This document shows positions 11,727 to 23,900 of a stretch of DNA of 64,000 nucleotides, in pieces. A program made the position numbers and the translations under genes. How positions within the stretch are numbered: position 1 is the stretch's first letter; the number at the start of each line of letters is the position of its first letter. Below the pieces are notes generated by a model that made no database searches, was not told the DNA's origin, and saw only the letters and a list, made by a program, of their open reading frames with translations. This DNA comes from Atkinsonella hypoxylon (Eukaryota > Ascomycota > Sordariomycetes > Hypocreales > Clavicipitaceae): positions 1-64,000 of the forward strand of contig JFHB01000067.1 of NCBI GenBank assembly GCA_000729835.1, in the 5' to 3' direction.

Positions 11727-11882
11727 ATGACTCTCCACCGCACCTTCGTCAACAGCAACGGTCCCGGCAGCGCAGCAGCATCAACAGCCGAGGCTATCGT
11801 CAAATCTGATGTGCAAACGCCATGTGTTCAGTGCGGAGACGCAGAATGCTGCTGCATTCCTATTCCATGTGTAAATTTGTGA
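11727..11882 (+). CDS. small Cys-rich ORF, 51 aa, unknown
   Basis: The ATG sits in an A-rich context (GTCATAATG). The frame encodes an N-terminal half of ordinary composition (MTLHRTFVNSNGPGSA) followed by a Cys-dense tail, TPCVQCGDAECCCIPIPCV, with six cysteines in 17 residues (CxxC...CCC...C). Start context, GC-rich third positions and the ordered Cys spacing argue for a real short gene. There is no signal peptide, so a cytosolic metal-binding role is possible but unproven. GTAAAT at the end (11871-11876) could be a splice donor, in which case the last three residues would change. I do not recognise the family. It lies between the 3' ends of the BYE1-type gene and MED7. Confidence 0.45.
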   Translation: MTLHRTFVNSNGPGSAAASTAEAIVKSDVQTPCVQCGDAECCCIPIPCVNL

Positions 11883-12177
11883 AGGGCCGCATTCCTGCGA
11901 TGGCTGGGGTTTTCAAGTTGAAGGGGATAGGTTCGCGGCTGGGTTTTACGCGGTGATGGTCGGAAGTGGAATTGGATGCTTTTTATGGTCGCTTTTCATT
12001 GTATACCATGGCGAGTGTATTTCGCGAAATGATCTTCTACATTGTTCCATTCTACGCCATCTAGAAAAACAAAAAAAAAAAAAAATCAAAAAAAGTCGAA
12101 ATTTTCCCAAGCGCCTTCCAACCCCATGCTAATCATGCCTGATCAAATCCCATACAACAAAGCGGCAACCCTCCCTC

Positions 12178-13001
12178 CTAAGCAAAATCCGCATCCACGG
12201 AAGCCCAGATGTCCCTTTCCCTCCTTAACATCGCCTCCTCCTCCGCCGTCCTTGCATCGACCTTGCCCCCCGCAGAATCCCCCCTTTGCTCTCCGAGACC
12301 CAAACTCCCCAGGCCTTCCAGCACTCTCTTCGCCTTGTCGACCTGCGTGCGGATCGCCACTGTCTCGCTCCGCGTCCTATCCAGATGGTTCTGCATCATA
12401 GCGATAGCCGACTCTCTCGCCTGATGAGGTCTGTACTCATTCAGAATGTGGTGGATGTTGATGAACAGCGTGCGGAGGTCCTGGATCTTGGATTCCGCAC
12501 TGGCGGGCTCGCGAGACAGCGTGCCTGATAGCTCGAGGAAGTTGAGGAGCAGTGACTTGACGAGCTTTTTGAGCTCAAACGCTCGGTCATAGTGCTTGGC
12601 GTCTTTGGAGGCGGAGAGGTTCAGGTTGGGAAGGTTGGTGATGCCTTGGTCTTCGAGGGTGGGCAGTTTGTCGTCGAGCTGAGAGGGCGTGGCAAGAGCG
12701 CTGTTAGCAAACGCAGATGCCAGAGCGGCATTGGGGGGACGCGAGGTGGACGTAGACTGACAAGGTATTGGTCGCCGAAGACTCGCCATCGTCCATCGGC
12801 TGGTTCTGGCGGCGGCTGCAAGTTGGTCAATTCCTCTGGCAGTCCGGGGATGCGGACCACGGACGCAGCTGCGTCTCCTGCGCCGGCGAACGCGGTGCGC
12901 AGTTCTTCCATGCGCGCGACTCGATCGGGCGTGAAGACCTTCCAGAAGGGCGGCGGATTGGGGAACGTCGAGGCGAGCGAGTGTGCTTCCTGCTCGGCCA
13001 T
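12178..13001 (-). CDS. MED7: Mediator complex subunit 7
   Basis: Two exons (12762-13001 and 12178-12678) around an 83 bp intron (GTCAGT donor, TGCTAAC branch, CTCTCAG acceptor) give 246 aa. The N-terminus shows the Med7 pattern: a start followed by FPNPPPFWKVFT, then RIPGLPEELTNLQPP, then the GRWRVFGDQYL block that leads across the intron into LDDKLPTLEDQGI. The second half is helical (AFELKKLVKSLLLNFLELSG, LFINIHHILNEYRPHQARE), matching the Med7/Med21 coiled-coil hinge of the Mediator middle module. The protein acts in the nucleus at RNA polymerase II promoters. It is head-to-head with the ZNF830-type gene. Confidence 0.93.
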
Positions 13002-13405
13002 GGTTGATGTGATGGCAGATTGTCTTTTGTGCCAGACGCCGTGAAGCTGCGAGGAAGCTCACTACATGCCGCCCCAAGCTGCTTGGGGATTTTTGCGCCG
13101 GGTAAATGCCGGGGCCGATGACGCTAACTTGTAAACGTTAGGCGCTGGCCGTACGGAGTAATAAGTGGGACCAGACATTTCAATCCAATCCAACGATGGA
13201 TTCACCAACTCCGTACGAAGCATCAACCAAGGCCAGACCTCATCTCGTCTCATCTCAACGCTCATTTGCACCCCTAGATGTAGACATCACGTCGACCAAC
13301 ACCAGCTTCTCGCAGCAGAACCTCCACCAGGAAACAGCATCAATGGCAAAGTCGGCGTGACATCATCTCCGCTTCCCTACCGCCCGCCTCGTCGAAAGCT
13401 AAGCC
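13002..13405. promoter_or_regulatory. divergent promoter, MED7 and ZNF830-type gene
   Basis: 404 bp between head-to-head starts. It contains CCGTACGGAGTAAT near 13149 and CTCCGTACGAA near 13211, two members of the TANTCCGTA-like motif that recurs across the intergenic DNA of this window. Confidence 0.5.
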
Positions 13406-14347
13406 ATGTCGTCAGATGTGCGATCACTCCTCCGCCAGCACCGCGCAGCCCGGCGCATCGACCACCCCCACGCCGCCTACTCAGACTCCGGCAAGCTGCT
13501 CTGCACCCTGTGTAGAGAGCATCTCAAAGCAGAATCGCTATGGGACGCCCATCTCCTCAGCCAGACGCACAAGCAGCGCCTGGAGCATCGAAAGGCCAAC
13601 CGTGCAGAAGCCTTCCCCGCACTCCTCGAGAGCAGCAACAGCAAAGCCACCAAGCGGAAGCTAGACGCGGCGGATCTCTCAGAAGATGCCGAGACGGAGG
13701 ACGCGGTGCGCAGCAAACGAGGCCGGCCTGACATGATCCCTCTGACCGGCCTGCCGTCCAACTTCACCGGAGGGGACGGCAAGAGCGACACCCTTACGCC
13801 AGAGCAGATTCCCAGCGCAGGCGACAAGGAAAGCACCATGACGCCACCCGGCCTGACGCGCAAACTGTCCACCACGCCATCGCAGGGCGTCGAGCTGCAG
13901 ATCCCCTCCCGGCCCGCCACGCCCGCCCGCGCACCAGCCGCAACCGCAACCGCAAAGGCCAGGGCTTCGGCGGCATCTGCATCGGCCGCCCCGGTCGATG
14001 AATCAGAATGGGCTGCTTTCGAAGCCGATATTGCTGCCGCAACGGCCCCCTACGACGAGGCAGCCGTCATTTCGGCCCCGGCCATGACTACCGAAGAAGC
14101 TGCTGCCAGGGAGGCCGAAGCGGCGGCTCATGCGGAGCGCAAGTTGCAAGCGGACGTGGACATTGAGGCGGAACGAGAGGAGGCGGCGCGGGCGTTGGAA
14201 GACGAGTTTGAGCAGATGAGGGGGTTGGAGGAGCGGGTGGACAAGTTGAAGGAGATGAGGGCGGCGTATCTGCGCAAGAGAAGCGAGAGTATTGGCCTCG
14301 GAGAACAGAACCCCTCTGAGGACGGCAATGGCGTCAGGAACGTGGTT

Positions 14348-14378
<31 letters not shown>

Positions 14379-14422
14379 ATGATGAGGACGATGGTTGGGG
14401 CTCGTTCCGGTTTCGAAGATGA
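13406..14422 (+). CDS. ZNF830/CCDC16-type zinc-finger protein
   Basis: Single exon, 338 aa. Residues 33-55 are a U1-type C2H2 finger (LLCTLCREHL...LWDAHLLSQTH, with Cys33, Cys36, His49 and His55). A low-complexity middle follows, with an Ala-rich run near 170-200. After WAAFEADIAAA comes a long charged helix (about 225-295), probably coiled coil, then an acidic tail of eleven Asp and the end GWGSFRFRR. The finger at the N-terminus, coiled coil and acidic D-run before WGxFRFxx match the ZNF830 (CCDC16) family. That family is linked to spliceosome and genome-stability functions in animals; its role in fungi is not settled. Confidence 0.8.
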
Positions 14423-14506
14423 GTCTCGGAGCCTACGAATAGGGGTCACCACCGGGCGGGAACGAGGACTGCATCAGGGCGGCGTCTTGGTTTCAGTTGT
14501 ACGATA

Positions 14507-14893
14507 TTCGCATGGTCAACGTACCTCTGTATATGTATCGCCCATAGCCTCAAGGGCACTCATCTCGTTTCCCCTTGCCCATAGGAAACGCGGTACCGTC
14601 CTGCTGCGTAAGAAAGAGGGCGTCTACTGTGCTTTCTGTCTACTGAGCAAGGCACGTCCAGACTTGCTGTAGCTGTAGTCATTCAAGTTGCTCATCGTAA
14701 GGAAAGTCCGCTCAGCTTCGAAACGACCTGTGGTACAATCTAACCTGGATGCCTGATGATTCCGCTGGGTACTAGTTCTATTTTCTTGGTACACACCATA
14801 CCACCTTGACGCAACGTACTACAACTGTGCTGGAATCGCAGAAGTCTGACGCATTTCTCGTCACATAAAGGCATAGCTTGAACTCAATGCTGC
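14507..14893. repeat. diverged tandem duplication, copy 1
   Basis: This block and 14902-15213 share ordered anchors: TTCGCATGGTCAAC, GGGCACT, GCTTTCTG.CTACT, AGGCACGT.CAGACTTGCT, AGTCCGCTC, ACCTGT.GT.CAAT and ATTCTCGT.ACA. Copy 1 is the more C-rich. Many differences to copy 2 are C-to-T or G-to-A, with several small indels. No protein frame is conserved. Confidence 0.6.
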
Positions 14894-14901
14894 TATAGAG
14901 G

Positions 14902-15213
14902 TTCGCATGGTTAACATGCCGATAGATATCCTAAATGCTTAACGGGCACTAGTTATACTGCTTACTCTTTGCACATACAGACATGAGCGTTGTAGGGCCG
15001 CTGTGTATAGATTATATGAGGGAGCCCATTATGCTTTCTGGCTACTTAGCTAGGCACGTTCAGACTTGCTATAGTTATTCAAAGTTCATTGTTCATGATA
15101 TGTAGTCCGCTCTAAGCTTAGACAACCTGTCGTGCAATTTAAACCTTCATGCCTGAGTCAGCTAATGTAGCAGAATTCTCGTTACACTAACATAACTTCA
15201 ACTCGACATGCCA
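14902..15213. repeat. diverged tandem duplication, copy 2
   Basis: Second unit of the pair, shorter and more AT-rich (TTCGCATGGTTAAC, CACGTTCAGACTTGCTATAG). It sits in the 3' region shared by the convergent ZNF830-type and F-box genes. Remaining DNA to 15428 shows nothing else I can name. Confidence 0.6.
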
Positions 15214-15428
15214 CTGGCAGAAGCCTGACTCAACTTAGTTTGCTCGACTGAGCTTCCAGCCTGCCTCCTAACTTTCATCAGTCGTAAAACTCTTGTTACT
15301 ACCTGCAGATCCAAAGAAAATGAGAAGATATTGCTCGGTGTACGAAACAAACTCGTTCACTTGAACCGTGAGATTCTACCCTGTTGCACAATACTACGAG
15401 GCACGTTCCCCGCCCGCGTCCGAGCTTT

Positions 15429-16645
15429 TCAGCGAAGAGGTAGGATATCGCCACGGCTCACACGCTCCCAGAACTTGGTCAACTTCCACACCCGGCCCAC
15501 TCCCCGGCTCTCGTGCCATCGCTTCAGCTGCTCTTCTCGCTCCCTCACCTCGCCCTTCCACTTGCCAGCAATCCAACGCCGCAGGCCATCCTTGATCTTC
15601 TCCTTCTCAACAGCCTTGCGTTTTGCTACCAGTCCTGGAGCCACGTGCACCGAGCTCAAGCCAGGAACGCACTCCTTCGGTAGGACACAGCGTTCCACAA
15701 GCACTTCGACAGGTGGGCGGGCAGCAAGTCTCCTGGAGAGACGGATCGACACAAGGGACCAAGCGAGGCGTCGGGATACAACTGAGGTGTGCGTGAGAAA
15801 AATGGAACGTGCTATGAGGTCAGCCACGGTGGGTCGAGCCGGAGAAGACAGCAAAGGGGGCAGAATCTGGCGAGTACGTTGGAGTCGATAATGGTGGAGG
15901 ATGGGCGAAAGTGACAGTCTTCGAAGTAAATGATTCGTCTATTGCCGATGTAAGTTATTCGTTGCAAAGAATCTCGAGTGCCATCCAAGTAGTACAGAAT
16001 TCTTTCCCAGCTCCAAGTTTCCGGTCACTCGTACCGATGACTCACGAAAAGGGGGGAGGGATTTTTTATGCGCTAAAGGCAAGAAAAAAGAAAGGAAAGG
16101 TCAGAAAAGCGAATAGTCGGCACGTTTCAAGTGTGATATACAAATTTTAGCGAGAAACTTACTCTCGACGTAGCCAATAGGTCATTCAGATCCAGAAAGC
16201 CGAGAACGTGTAGCAGAATCTCATTGGGTAGGGAATCCAGCGAACCCCGGTTTACGAGACATGTTTTGAGCACAGTACAGCATTTAGTGCTGCTTGGATG
16301 CCTGAACTGATCATCACCGAGATCAATAGCTGCACCGCATGCCACATTACCATCACCGTCACCTTGGCTGCTCAATGGATAGTCTTCTGGTGCTGTCCGC
16401 GCCATGTCACGCGAGTCAGTATGGATACTGGATAAATGCTGGACATCAGTGACCTGTGGTAACAATAACGAGCTAGGACTTGCCGGCTCATCATCCAAGG
16501 AATGGGGTGCGACGGTCACGGCTTCCTCTATTTGGACACCCTCGTATGCCGCCGAGGCTAGAGAGGGCGGCAGCGAGACTATGCCTAATGAAAGTGCGCC
16601 TATTAGCGGGCTATTGTGATGAGTCGCGGGGCGTAATGGATGCAT
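15429..16645 (-). CDS. F-box domain protein
   Basis: Two exons (16163-16645 and 15429-15938) separated by a 224 bp intron (GTAAGT...CAATAG) give 330 aa. The first exon ends inside an F-box, GSLDSLPNEILLHVLGFLDL then NDLLATSR. After splicing it continues TNHLLRRLSLSPILHHYRLQ, the expected F-box completion. The C-terminal half is rich in Arg and Trp: LRRWIAGKWKGEVREREEQL, then GVGRVWKLTKFWERVSRG. Similar tails occur in other fungal F-box proteins as I recall them. F-box proteins recruit substrates to SCF ubiquitin ligases through Skp1; the substrate here is unknown. The N-terminal 130 residues are low-complexity and probably disordered. The intron is long for this genome, so a further small exon inside it is possible. 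Confidence 0.75.
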
Positions 16646-18050
16646 GGTGACAAGAACAGAAAATCGAAGGACGGGTTGCCAAAATAAAAGACCCCGGCCG
16701 AGGATGATTCTATGTCACCTTGCCTGGTGGACCAGGGATTGGACTCTGGTAGGACGGGCAATCAAGAACCGCCCCCAAACTGTGCGAACTATGCCAGCAA
16801 AGAGGTGACTTGGGCTCGAGGAGACGAAGCGTTGACGGTTTGGGAACGCTTGGCTTCTGCCCCTGCGGGTTCGGATCCGATTTGGCCAGAAGTCGTAGTC
16901 CTCAACCAGGACCTGACGATGACTAGGGCAAGAGCAATGCCGGCAGAACGTTTGCTAGGATCGAGGTCAAAGAAGTGTCGACAAGGCCATGAATCCGGTT
17001 GGTCTGCGGTATGAGGTGGTATGGTGCTAAGAAGGCGCCAATGTTTTCCTTTGAACAAAGAATCAGGTCCAGGCCAGGCCAGGCCAGGCTCGCGAGACCG
17101 GCAGCTGAGTTGATAGACGTCTGGGAAGCGACGGAGTCGAGACTAAAAGAACCTTTTGACGTCGGCCGTATACGCGGTCATAGCCCCAGAGTCACATCAT
17201 TTGCCGTGGTCGACATCAGTTGAGAATGATTCCTTTGCGACAACTGCAGGATGCAGAACCGTTCTATCACGCCGGAGCAACGTCGATGAGTATTGGCAGG
17301 TGATGACTTATTGGGCGCTTCGAGGCGCGATGTTCTTGGTTCAAAGATGGGTCGAGTCTGTGATGGGGCTGTATTATAGCACTGCAGGTACGAAGGCCAG
17401 CTCTTGCCCTCGTGATCTGCCCTCGTGATCTGCCCTTCGTTGCAGCCTCCACCTATGAGCTTTGCGCAGGCGTTTGGTCAGCGGTAACCGGTGCTTTACT
17501 AGGCGGACTCCAACGGAGAGATACAAAAGACGTGATATTTTCTCCTTCAAAGATGAGTCGTAGCTCTTTTGCGATGGCAGGAGGAACTGGACGAGGTCGA
17601 TTCGCATGGGAGAGGTCTCTGGTCAAAGACCAAGTGACGGGTGGGTGTGTGTGAGCCGGGGTTGCCACCTGCCACCTGCCAGCCCGCCGAGCTGGGCTTA
17701 GCTACCTAGGTAGGTACTTAGTTGCTTGAGCCAATTATATATGTGGAAAAGACATCGAAAAAGGACAGCCAATTACATTACTTGGGGAATTTCGTAGCAG
17801 CTAATCTGTCACCCGTACCCGTCAACTTGGTCTCACACGGCGGTTTAGTGCTGAGTGCTGGGGCTCAAGGGCCGTCCGCAGCCATGTGCATTGCGTCACA
17901 TTTCCGCGTTCAGTCCGACCGATACCGACGGTGCCCTGAGCAGCATTAGACAGACGGTTCCGCACTTGGATGTTCGTGCCTCGCGGCCCAAGGCCGGATG
18001 CGGGACGCGGCGCTGATTGGCTCACGTACCACGACGCACTTTCAACATCC

Positions 18051-18107
18051 CTCACCCTCACTCTCACCCTCACTCTCACCCTCACTCTCACCCTCACTCT
18101 CACCCTC
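18051..18107. repeat. 12-bp minisatellite (CTCACCCTCACT)n
   Basis: About 4.75 perfect head-to-tail copies. The opposite strand would encode an Arg-Val dipeptide run, but no gene context supports translation. Confidence 0.9.
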
Positions 18108-20872
18108 CGTACAACTGCACAACCGCTAGGCAGGTGGCCGCCGTGAAAAAGTGCCATTTCTTTGTCGACCGCTTGGCATGGTCAATGGCTGAATGGCCAG
18201 TATGCAATGGTCAATGATCCGGGGGGTGGGTCACCAGCCGAAAACGTGTTACGTGCTTCTACTAGTTCCAGTCCACTTGACCATGGCATATGGTAAACCC
18301 GAGAACAGTCTCGCAAACGGGCCAACAGTCATGGTGGCTGCCTCGACAAGGCGTCATGAACTCGAGGCAGCAGCAATGCCGTAGCCATCGCTTGAGGAAC
18401 ATGTCTTGGCCCTACGGCGCATTACATGCATGATACCACCCGCGCCACTCCCCTTCGTGATATGCCCAGAAACGGCCAACAAGCTGTGCGAGCCATCGTC
18501 GCCGGGCATATGTCAAGCATGCAACTAACAACGAAACCATGTCCGGAATGGCACGGCCACATCGCCGTGAATCATTGTTTTGTTCGTGTTTATCGGCACC
18601 ATATTGGCCTGGCTTCGGAATACGTACCCCCCTTCAGTGGCACACACAGTCTTGCCAGTCAGCCGGTTGATCATCGTCAGCACAAGGTGCGCACATAGAC
18701 CGCTGAGGTGAATTAGCGTCGACGCAGCAAACATGCGCGGCCTCCTGCGGCCGATCGAGCAGCCTGATTGAAACGCGTACAGCCTTCCCGCATTCAGCAT
18801 TCAGGCCAACTCGACTGTCGACGACTCGTAGCGGCCCCTAATTTCATCCTCAACCCAAGCCCAGGTTGCCGGCATCTGGATATCGGACCAGCATCGAGGC
18901 GAGGCCTGTGGCTTTGTGTCAGTTTGTTTAATTCCGGCCCTCTCCCGCGGCACAGAATATTGATGTGTCTGTACAGGGAATGGCTATCATGCCGCCTTTG
19001 AGCCGTTCCAGCATCGTGTGATGGCTGACTTGCGACCATTTGGGTCATTGACGCGTGTCTCCCAACGCCAAAGGTCTCATCCTCCGGCTTGCCTAGATAT
19101 GCCAAGAGCGCGTGTCCTGCAGATCTGCAGCCGGCGGTGGGAGACTCTAACGTTATGTTTCCACATGGAGCCACGACATGTGCACATGGGATGCCGCAGC
19201 CAACGGTCCTGCCATGTTTGTCATTGGATACCCTCTAACCTCCATCCTGCCTGAAACACGCCTTTTCGTATGGGCCCTGTATTGCAGCTAATAATTGTGA
19301 GATGCGGTTGATTTTTCATATGTACTCCGTATGCGGATCACCCCTTTTGTACTCGACCCAGACATGGGCCAAGCTGAAGCATGCCCTCGCCAGGCATGAC
19401 GTACATTCTCATTTTTCACTTTGAGCTTTGCAACAAACTTGTGATATAGATAATTGCAGAATTTCGTCCCTGATTGACGCAGTTTCTCGGCAAGACAGCC
19501 GTAGCCATTGCATATGGATCACAATCCCACCCTAATTCAGCCTCTTGGTATTGTGCGCCTGCTTGTCGAAGTCGTGCCGTATTCGTCGCCTTCGTCATGA
19601 TTATGATACGTCTTCCTGGTGCTTCTTTGATTTTGATGCATGAAAAAGCGATTATGGAAGAGGTGTTGAGGCTTCTGGTGTTTTGGCTAAAATGTTCAGG
19701 GACCCTAGTACTTTTCAAAGAGAAAAACATTGAAGTCATGACAGCTCGCCTAGAAATAGGTCCCGTAAAGGACAGTATGCGACACACAGTAGCAGGGCCT
19801 CACTTCAAAAATCATCATGCGCCTTATATGTTGTCCTACCATGGAGCTGAGACACGATCCGAGATGGCGCATGAAATCGGCTTCGGAATTGCTAATTCTG
19901 ATTCCTGCAGTCTGCTCAATCGTGAGCCTGTGCCCGGGCTTGCAAGAGGCAATTCATCACCGGCGTTTGAATAATAGTATCAGTTATTCTTGCGGTTCTC
20001 ATAGTTCGTATGATGAGACTCTTGAGGTCATATTTTAAATTTTGATTCTTTAACATCTTGTGTAGAAGAATGTTCTTATGGTACAGTGTCAAGTGGACGA
20101 CAAGGAAAGGCTTCAACTAAGGGCCCAAAAGCTCAGTATCAAGAAGCCTGACTGCAGTACGATCGGGTTGTCTTCTTCCTTTTGCTGTGCAGGAAATAAC
20201 TCATACCTCTACTTTTTGATTGCGTTCAAGTCCCCGACCCGGTCCTAGGAGACAAGGCATCCTATCGGGGCATTTTGCTTCGAGCCTCAGATCTGGAGTA
20301 CAGATCCGTGCCAAATGACAAGCAAAACACATGCCAGAAATGGCGTGAAAGACAGCTGGGCTACAACGGGCATGCATTGAGCCCCTTCCCGAAGTCCAAT
20401 GCGTCATTTCTTTTCAGGGTTCAGGGATCTCTTTGGACATGATGTGTTCACGAGTCACGGCGTCGGGGAATTGCTGACGGGCACCGTGCAACTTGCGATA
20501 GTGCTCTCGTGCGGACGCCAAGATAAGGCGCACCACAAACGCCGGAAGCCTTGATGTGATATCGCTGAATCACTTGATCCCTCAATAGAGTAAGTAGTAT
20601 TTTAGACTCCGGCTGTGAGCTCGAAGTGCTATACCGCACCCAGGTCTGCTCAATATCAAAGCATGAACCTGTTTCAGCCTGTGCTGCTGATCCTCATTAG
20701 TTAGAAGCCCGACTAATTCGGGACGGGCCGGCGGGACCAAAAAGTTTTCGCTACTTGAAACGGCTCAGCCCGTTGCCAGAACCACTTTTGGTCTTATTTC
20801 ACGCCAACGCCAATCTCAAGGCCGCCGGGTGCGGGGGTGCGCGTCCCAACCCCTTAATCCAGACAAAAGCGC

Positions 20873-20904
20873 CAGGTCGCCTGGTCGCCTGGTCGCCTGG
20901 TCGC
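20873..20904. repeat. 8-bp minisatellite (CTGGTCGC)n
   Basis: Nearly four head-to-tail copies, the first slightly changed (CAGGTCGC). It lies in the gene-poor region with no neighbouring gene. Confidence 0.85.
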
Positions 20905-23900
20905 ATGTGCCGGCCAGAGGGGACTTCAGGATTGTCCACTTAGTCGTAGAAGAGGTCTGACGGATTGGCCATAGGGTGTTTCGTGCGGCTCAGAGTTGTG
21001 CGCTAGGCTTGGTGACGACACAGACGGCTTATTGCCCAACCCGAAAATTGATTTTGCTCCGGTCGCGCGGCCGAGCTCCCGGTCTGGGACAAAGTTGAAA
21101 GACGCTAAAAGATGGTCGTAGAGTAATGGCAACCGCTTTTCGTAGTTCCAGCCAACTGAAAGAGATGGAAAACCAAAAAGAAAAAAAAGTACGTTTGATT
21201 TCCAATGAGGTTGTTATATTCGTCATTTTGTGTCCGGCTACTCAAAAGGCCACTTCTACAGCCTACAGTCAGTTATAGTGTCTCATGGCGGCGCGCAGAA
21301 CATGGAAATCAAAGTATCCAGTTGAATGGCTGAAATGTCGTCATTTCGTCATCGCATATCCATCCCTTCACTAATGTGACTCATCAACCTGGCATACGCC
21401 GACAGTACCGGGCCACCCATGAGTGATCCGACAAAGGTATAAAGTGTTACCGGAGGTGACCAACTGATAAGAATCTGGGCGTGGATTGTGCTGTAATCGG
21501 ATTCCTAAACAGGGATGTCGAGTTTCTCCGGGCAATTGACCGTTTGTGCGGACAGAACTCGGACATATGTCTGCGCTCAGCAGCGGTATTGGGGCAAATA
21601 CCTCAATCATACCATTTACGCTTTTGCCAGATAGTACCCACGGCAAAGAATCTCTCCAAGTCAATGGTATTGAGGTTTCATCTGCACCTGGATGAGAAGT
21701 GTCACACGCTGCCGCACTCCTGCGTTTACAGCAAGGCACTTCAAGGATATCTATCCACACGCTGGTTGTAACCCGAAGGCGCCGTCCGCAGATTTTCCCG
21801 CTAAAGTTGCAGCGAATAGTTGCAGATTTAGCTTTTGCGACCCGTAAATTTACTCGTATCTTTTACTCACATCTTTTCTCCCCTAGTTATCCATCCCAAG
21901 CCACCGAACAAAAGAACGGAAGGACGTGAAAGCAGGGCCTTGGTGCAAGGGGTGACGTCGTTAGGAAACGAAAAGCAACATGAAGTCTGTCATGACAAAT
22001 AAGACACAAGTTCAAATTGTGTCCACTATTCTTTTCAGGGAGGTCCGAATCCGAGTGCAGTACTCTTTTGTTTTTCCCTGGGTGCTTCTTGCCCTCGCTC
22101 CAGATGGCCACGGACACGTTGACAAAACCTAGCTCCTTTTGCTGTCCCACCCCTCCTCCATCTCTTTTCCAGAACCTTGAACAAACTTTGCTCTGGGTCC
22201 AAACCTCAAGTACTACCCAATGCGCTCTACCCTGCTCTTTCATCGTTGCCAGAAATCCCATTGGTTTCGGCTAGAAAGGCTTCGCTATCCGGCATGCGTC
22301 TACCAATGTTAATGCATTCATGTGAGGCGGAAACTATGCACGGGGATATGAGAGGATCAGCTGCTGCCATAATTTTGCAGAGCTTCTCAAAACTCTCCCT
22401 CTTGGGAAGTAGGGCTTATGTTAGTCACAACTTACCATATCGTCACTAAAAACTATACGCGTCTCGAAGTCGCCCCCCAAGCAGACAGCTTCATGACCAC
22501 CGCTCTCAACTAAAAAGAAAGAGAAAGAAAGAAAGGATATATTGCACTCTGTGGTCACAAAGTATCTTCAGGGGTGGAGGTCAGCCCGTGCCCTTCCAGA
22601 AGTACCGCAGTAGTGACAAATGTGGTGACCAGCACCGACTGCCGACAAATATGCATGTTAAATATCGGCGTTCTGGTGCAACCAAACATCCCAGATCTAG
22701 AACCAGACAGTCCAAAAGACTCAAATAATGAGTGAGACAAAAGGGTCAAGTCCGTTCTCTGGGGCAGTCAGCGGAGAATGAAAGCAAGCTATGGACCGTG
22801 CCAGATAAGGCTTCTACTTGAACAATGACGAGAATAAGACTCAGGCTTTGTACACACCTGCTGCTGGCATTGATCTCCTTAACCCACTTTGAAGGCTGGG
22901 GATGGTAGTCCGCGCAATTTGATCGATATTGATATAAAAAGAAGGCAATGACAACAAAGAGGAGGCTATAAGGTGGGTGGAAGTTGTGCAACACGGAGGA
23001 GCGCTAGGCGCGGCCGGGCCATTTGGAAATCACGGAATCTGCAGCGGCACTCCAACAGTGCAGACAGTTACGAGGCATGTGCCAGGATCATACCAAGCGA
23101 ATGATCACCCTAGTATACACCGACATTCGCATCCGAACTGCCATTCGAGTAGCCTGGGCTTGCTTGGCTGCTGACACTTGTCCGTCCTTGGGACGAACCC
23201 AAACCCCACACGGCCGCAGACCTGGTCACCATTTGTTCTGGCCGAGGATCATAGGCCCAAGAAAAAAAAAAAAAAAAACTGCAGCGGGAAAGAACGCCTG
23301 GAATACTAGGAATGGTATGGTCAGAAGCGTTTCATGCATTCTAAGTACACCACCAGTGTGCGCCAGCACCAAAAATGAAATCAGGAGAAAAGGTCCATGC
23401 CCAATCATGATATGGGTGCCACGGCATCTAAGGTAAGACGTTAGAAGCTGTGAAACTAAAAAGTAATACTTTCTTGAACTCTAATAATGAACTTTTATTA
23501 TGATACAGCTTTGAACTGCATAGCCTTATTTTCCTTGGAAGCCTTAAAACGAGGAAGTTCCTTGTCTCAGTGGGGTAGGAGAGGGCTTGAAGCCTGTTGG
23601 CGCGATGGGCGGGCTTTTGAGGCCTGATCAACGTGGCACGTGTCTTAAACTTTCTCCTTTAGGTCCTTTCTTCTCTAAAGCAAAATAGGAAGTAGTTTGT
23701 CTATCCACCTCTCCAGCGCCGCAGCCGTCCGGGATGGCACTACCTGCCTCAATAGCCTCAATAGAGCATTGGGCATTCCAGGAGTCCTCGGCTCTCCGGA
23801 AGGTAGCAGTAGAGACCACAGCAGGGCCTGTGGGATAGATGATAGAGCTGGTATAATCCCTCCAACCAACCAACGTCTCTCAATCAGGAAACCTACCACG

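Noticed and set aside
17822..18157. minus-strand frame with an RVRVRV run
   Set aside because: The dipeptide comes from the 12-bp minisatellite; no gene context.
20221..20250. GTTCAAGTCCCCGACCC resembling a tRNA T-arm
   Set aside because: No upstream D-arm or anticodon stem at the right distance on either strand.
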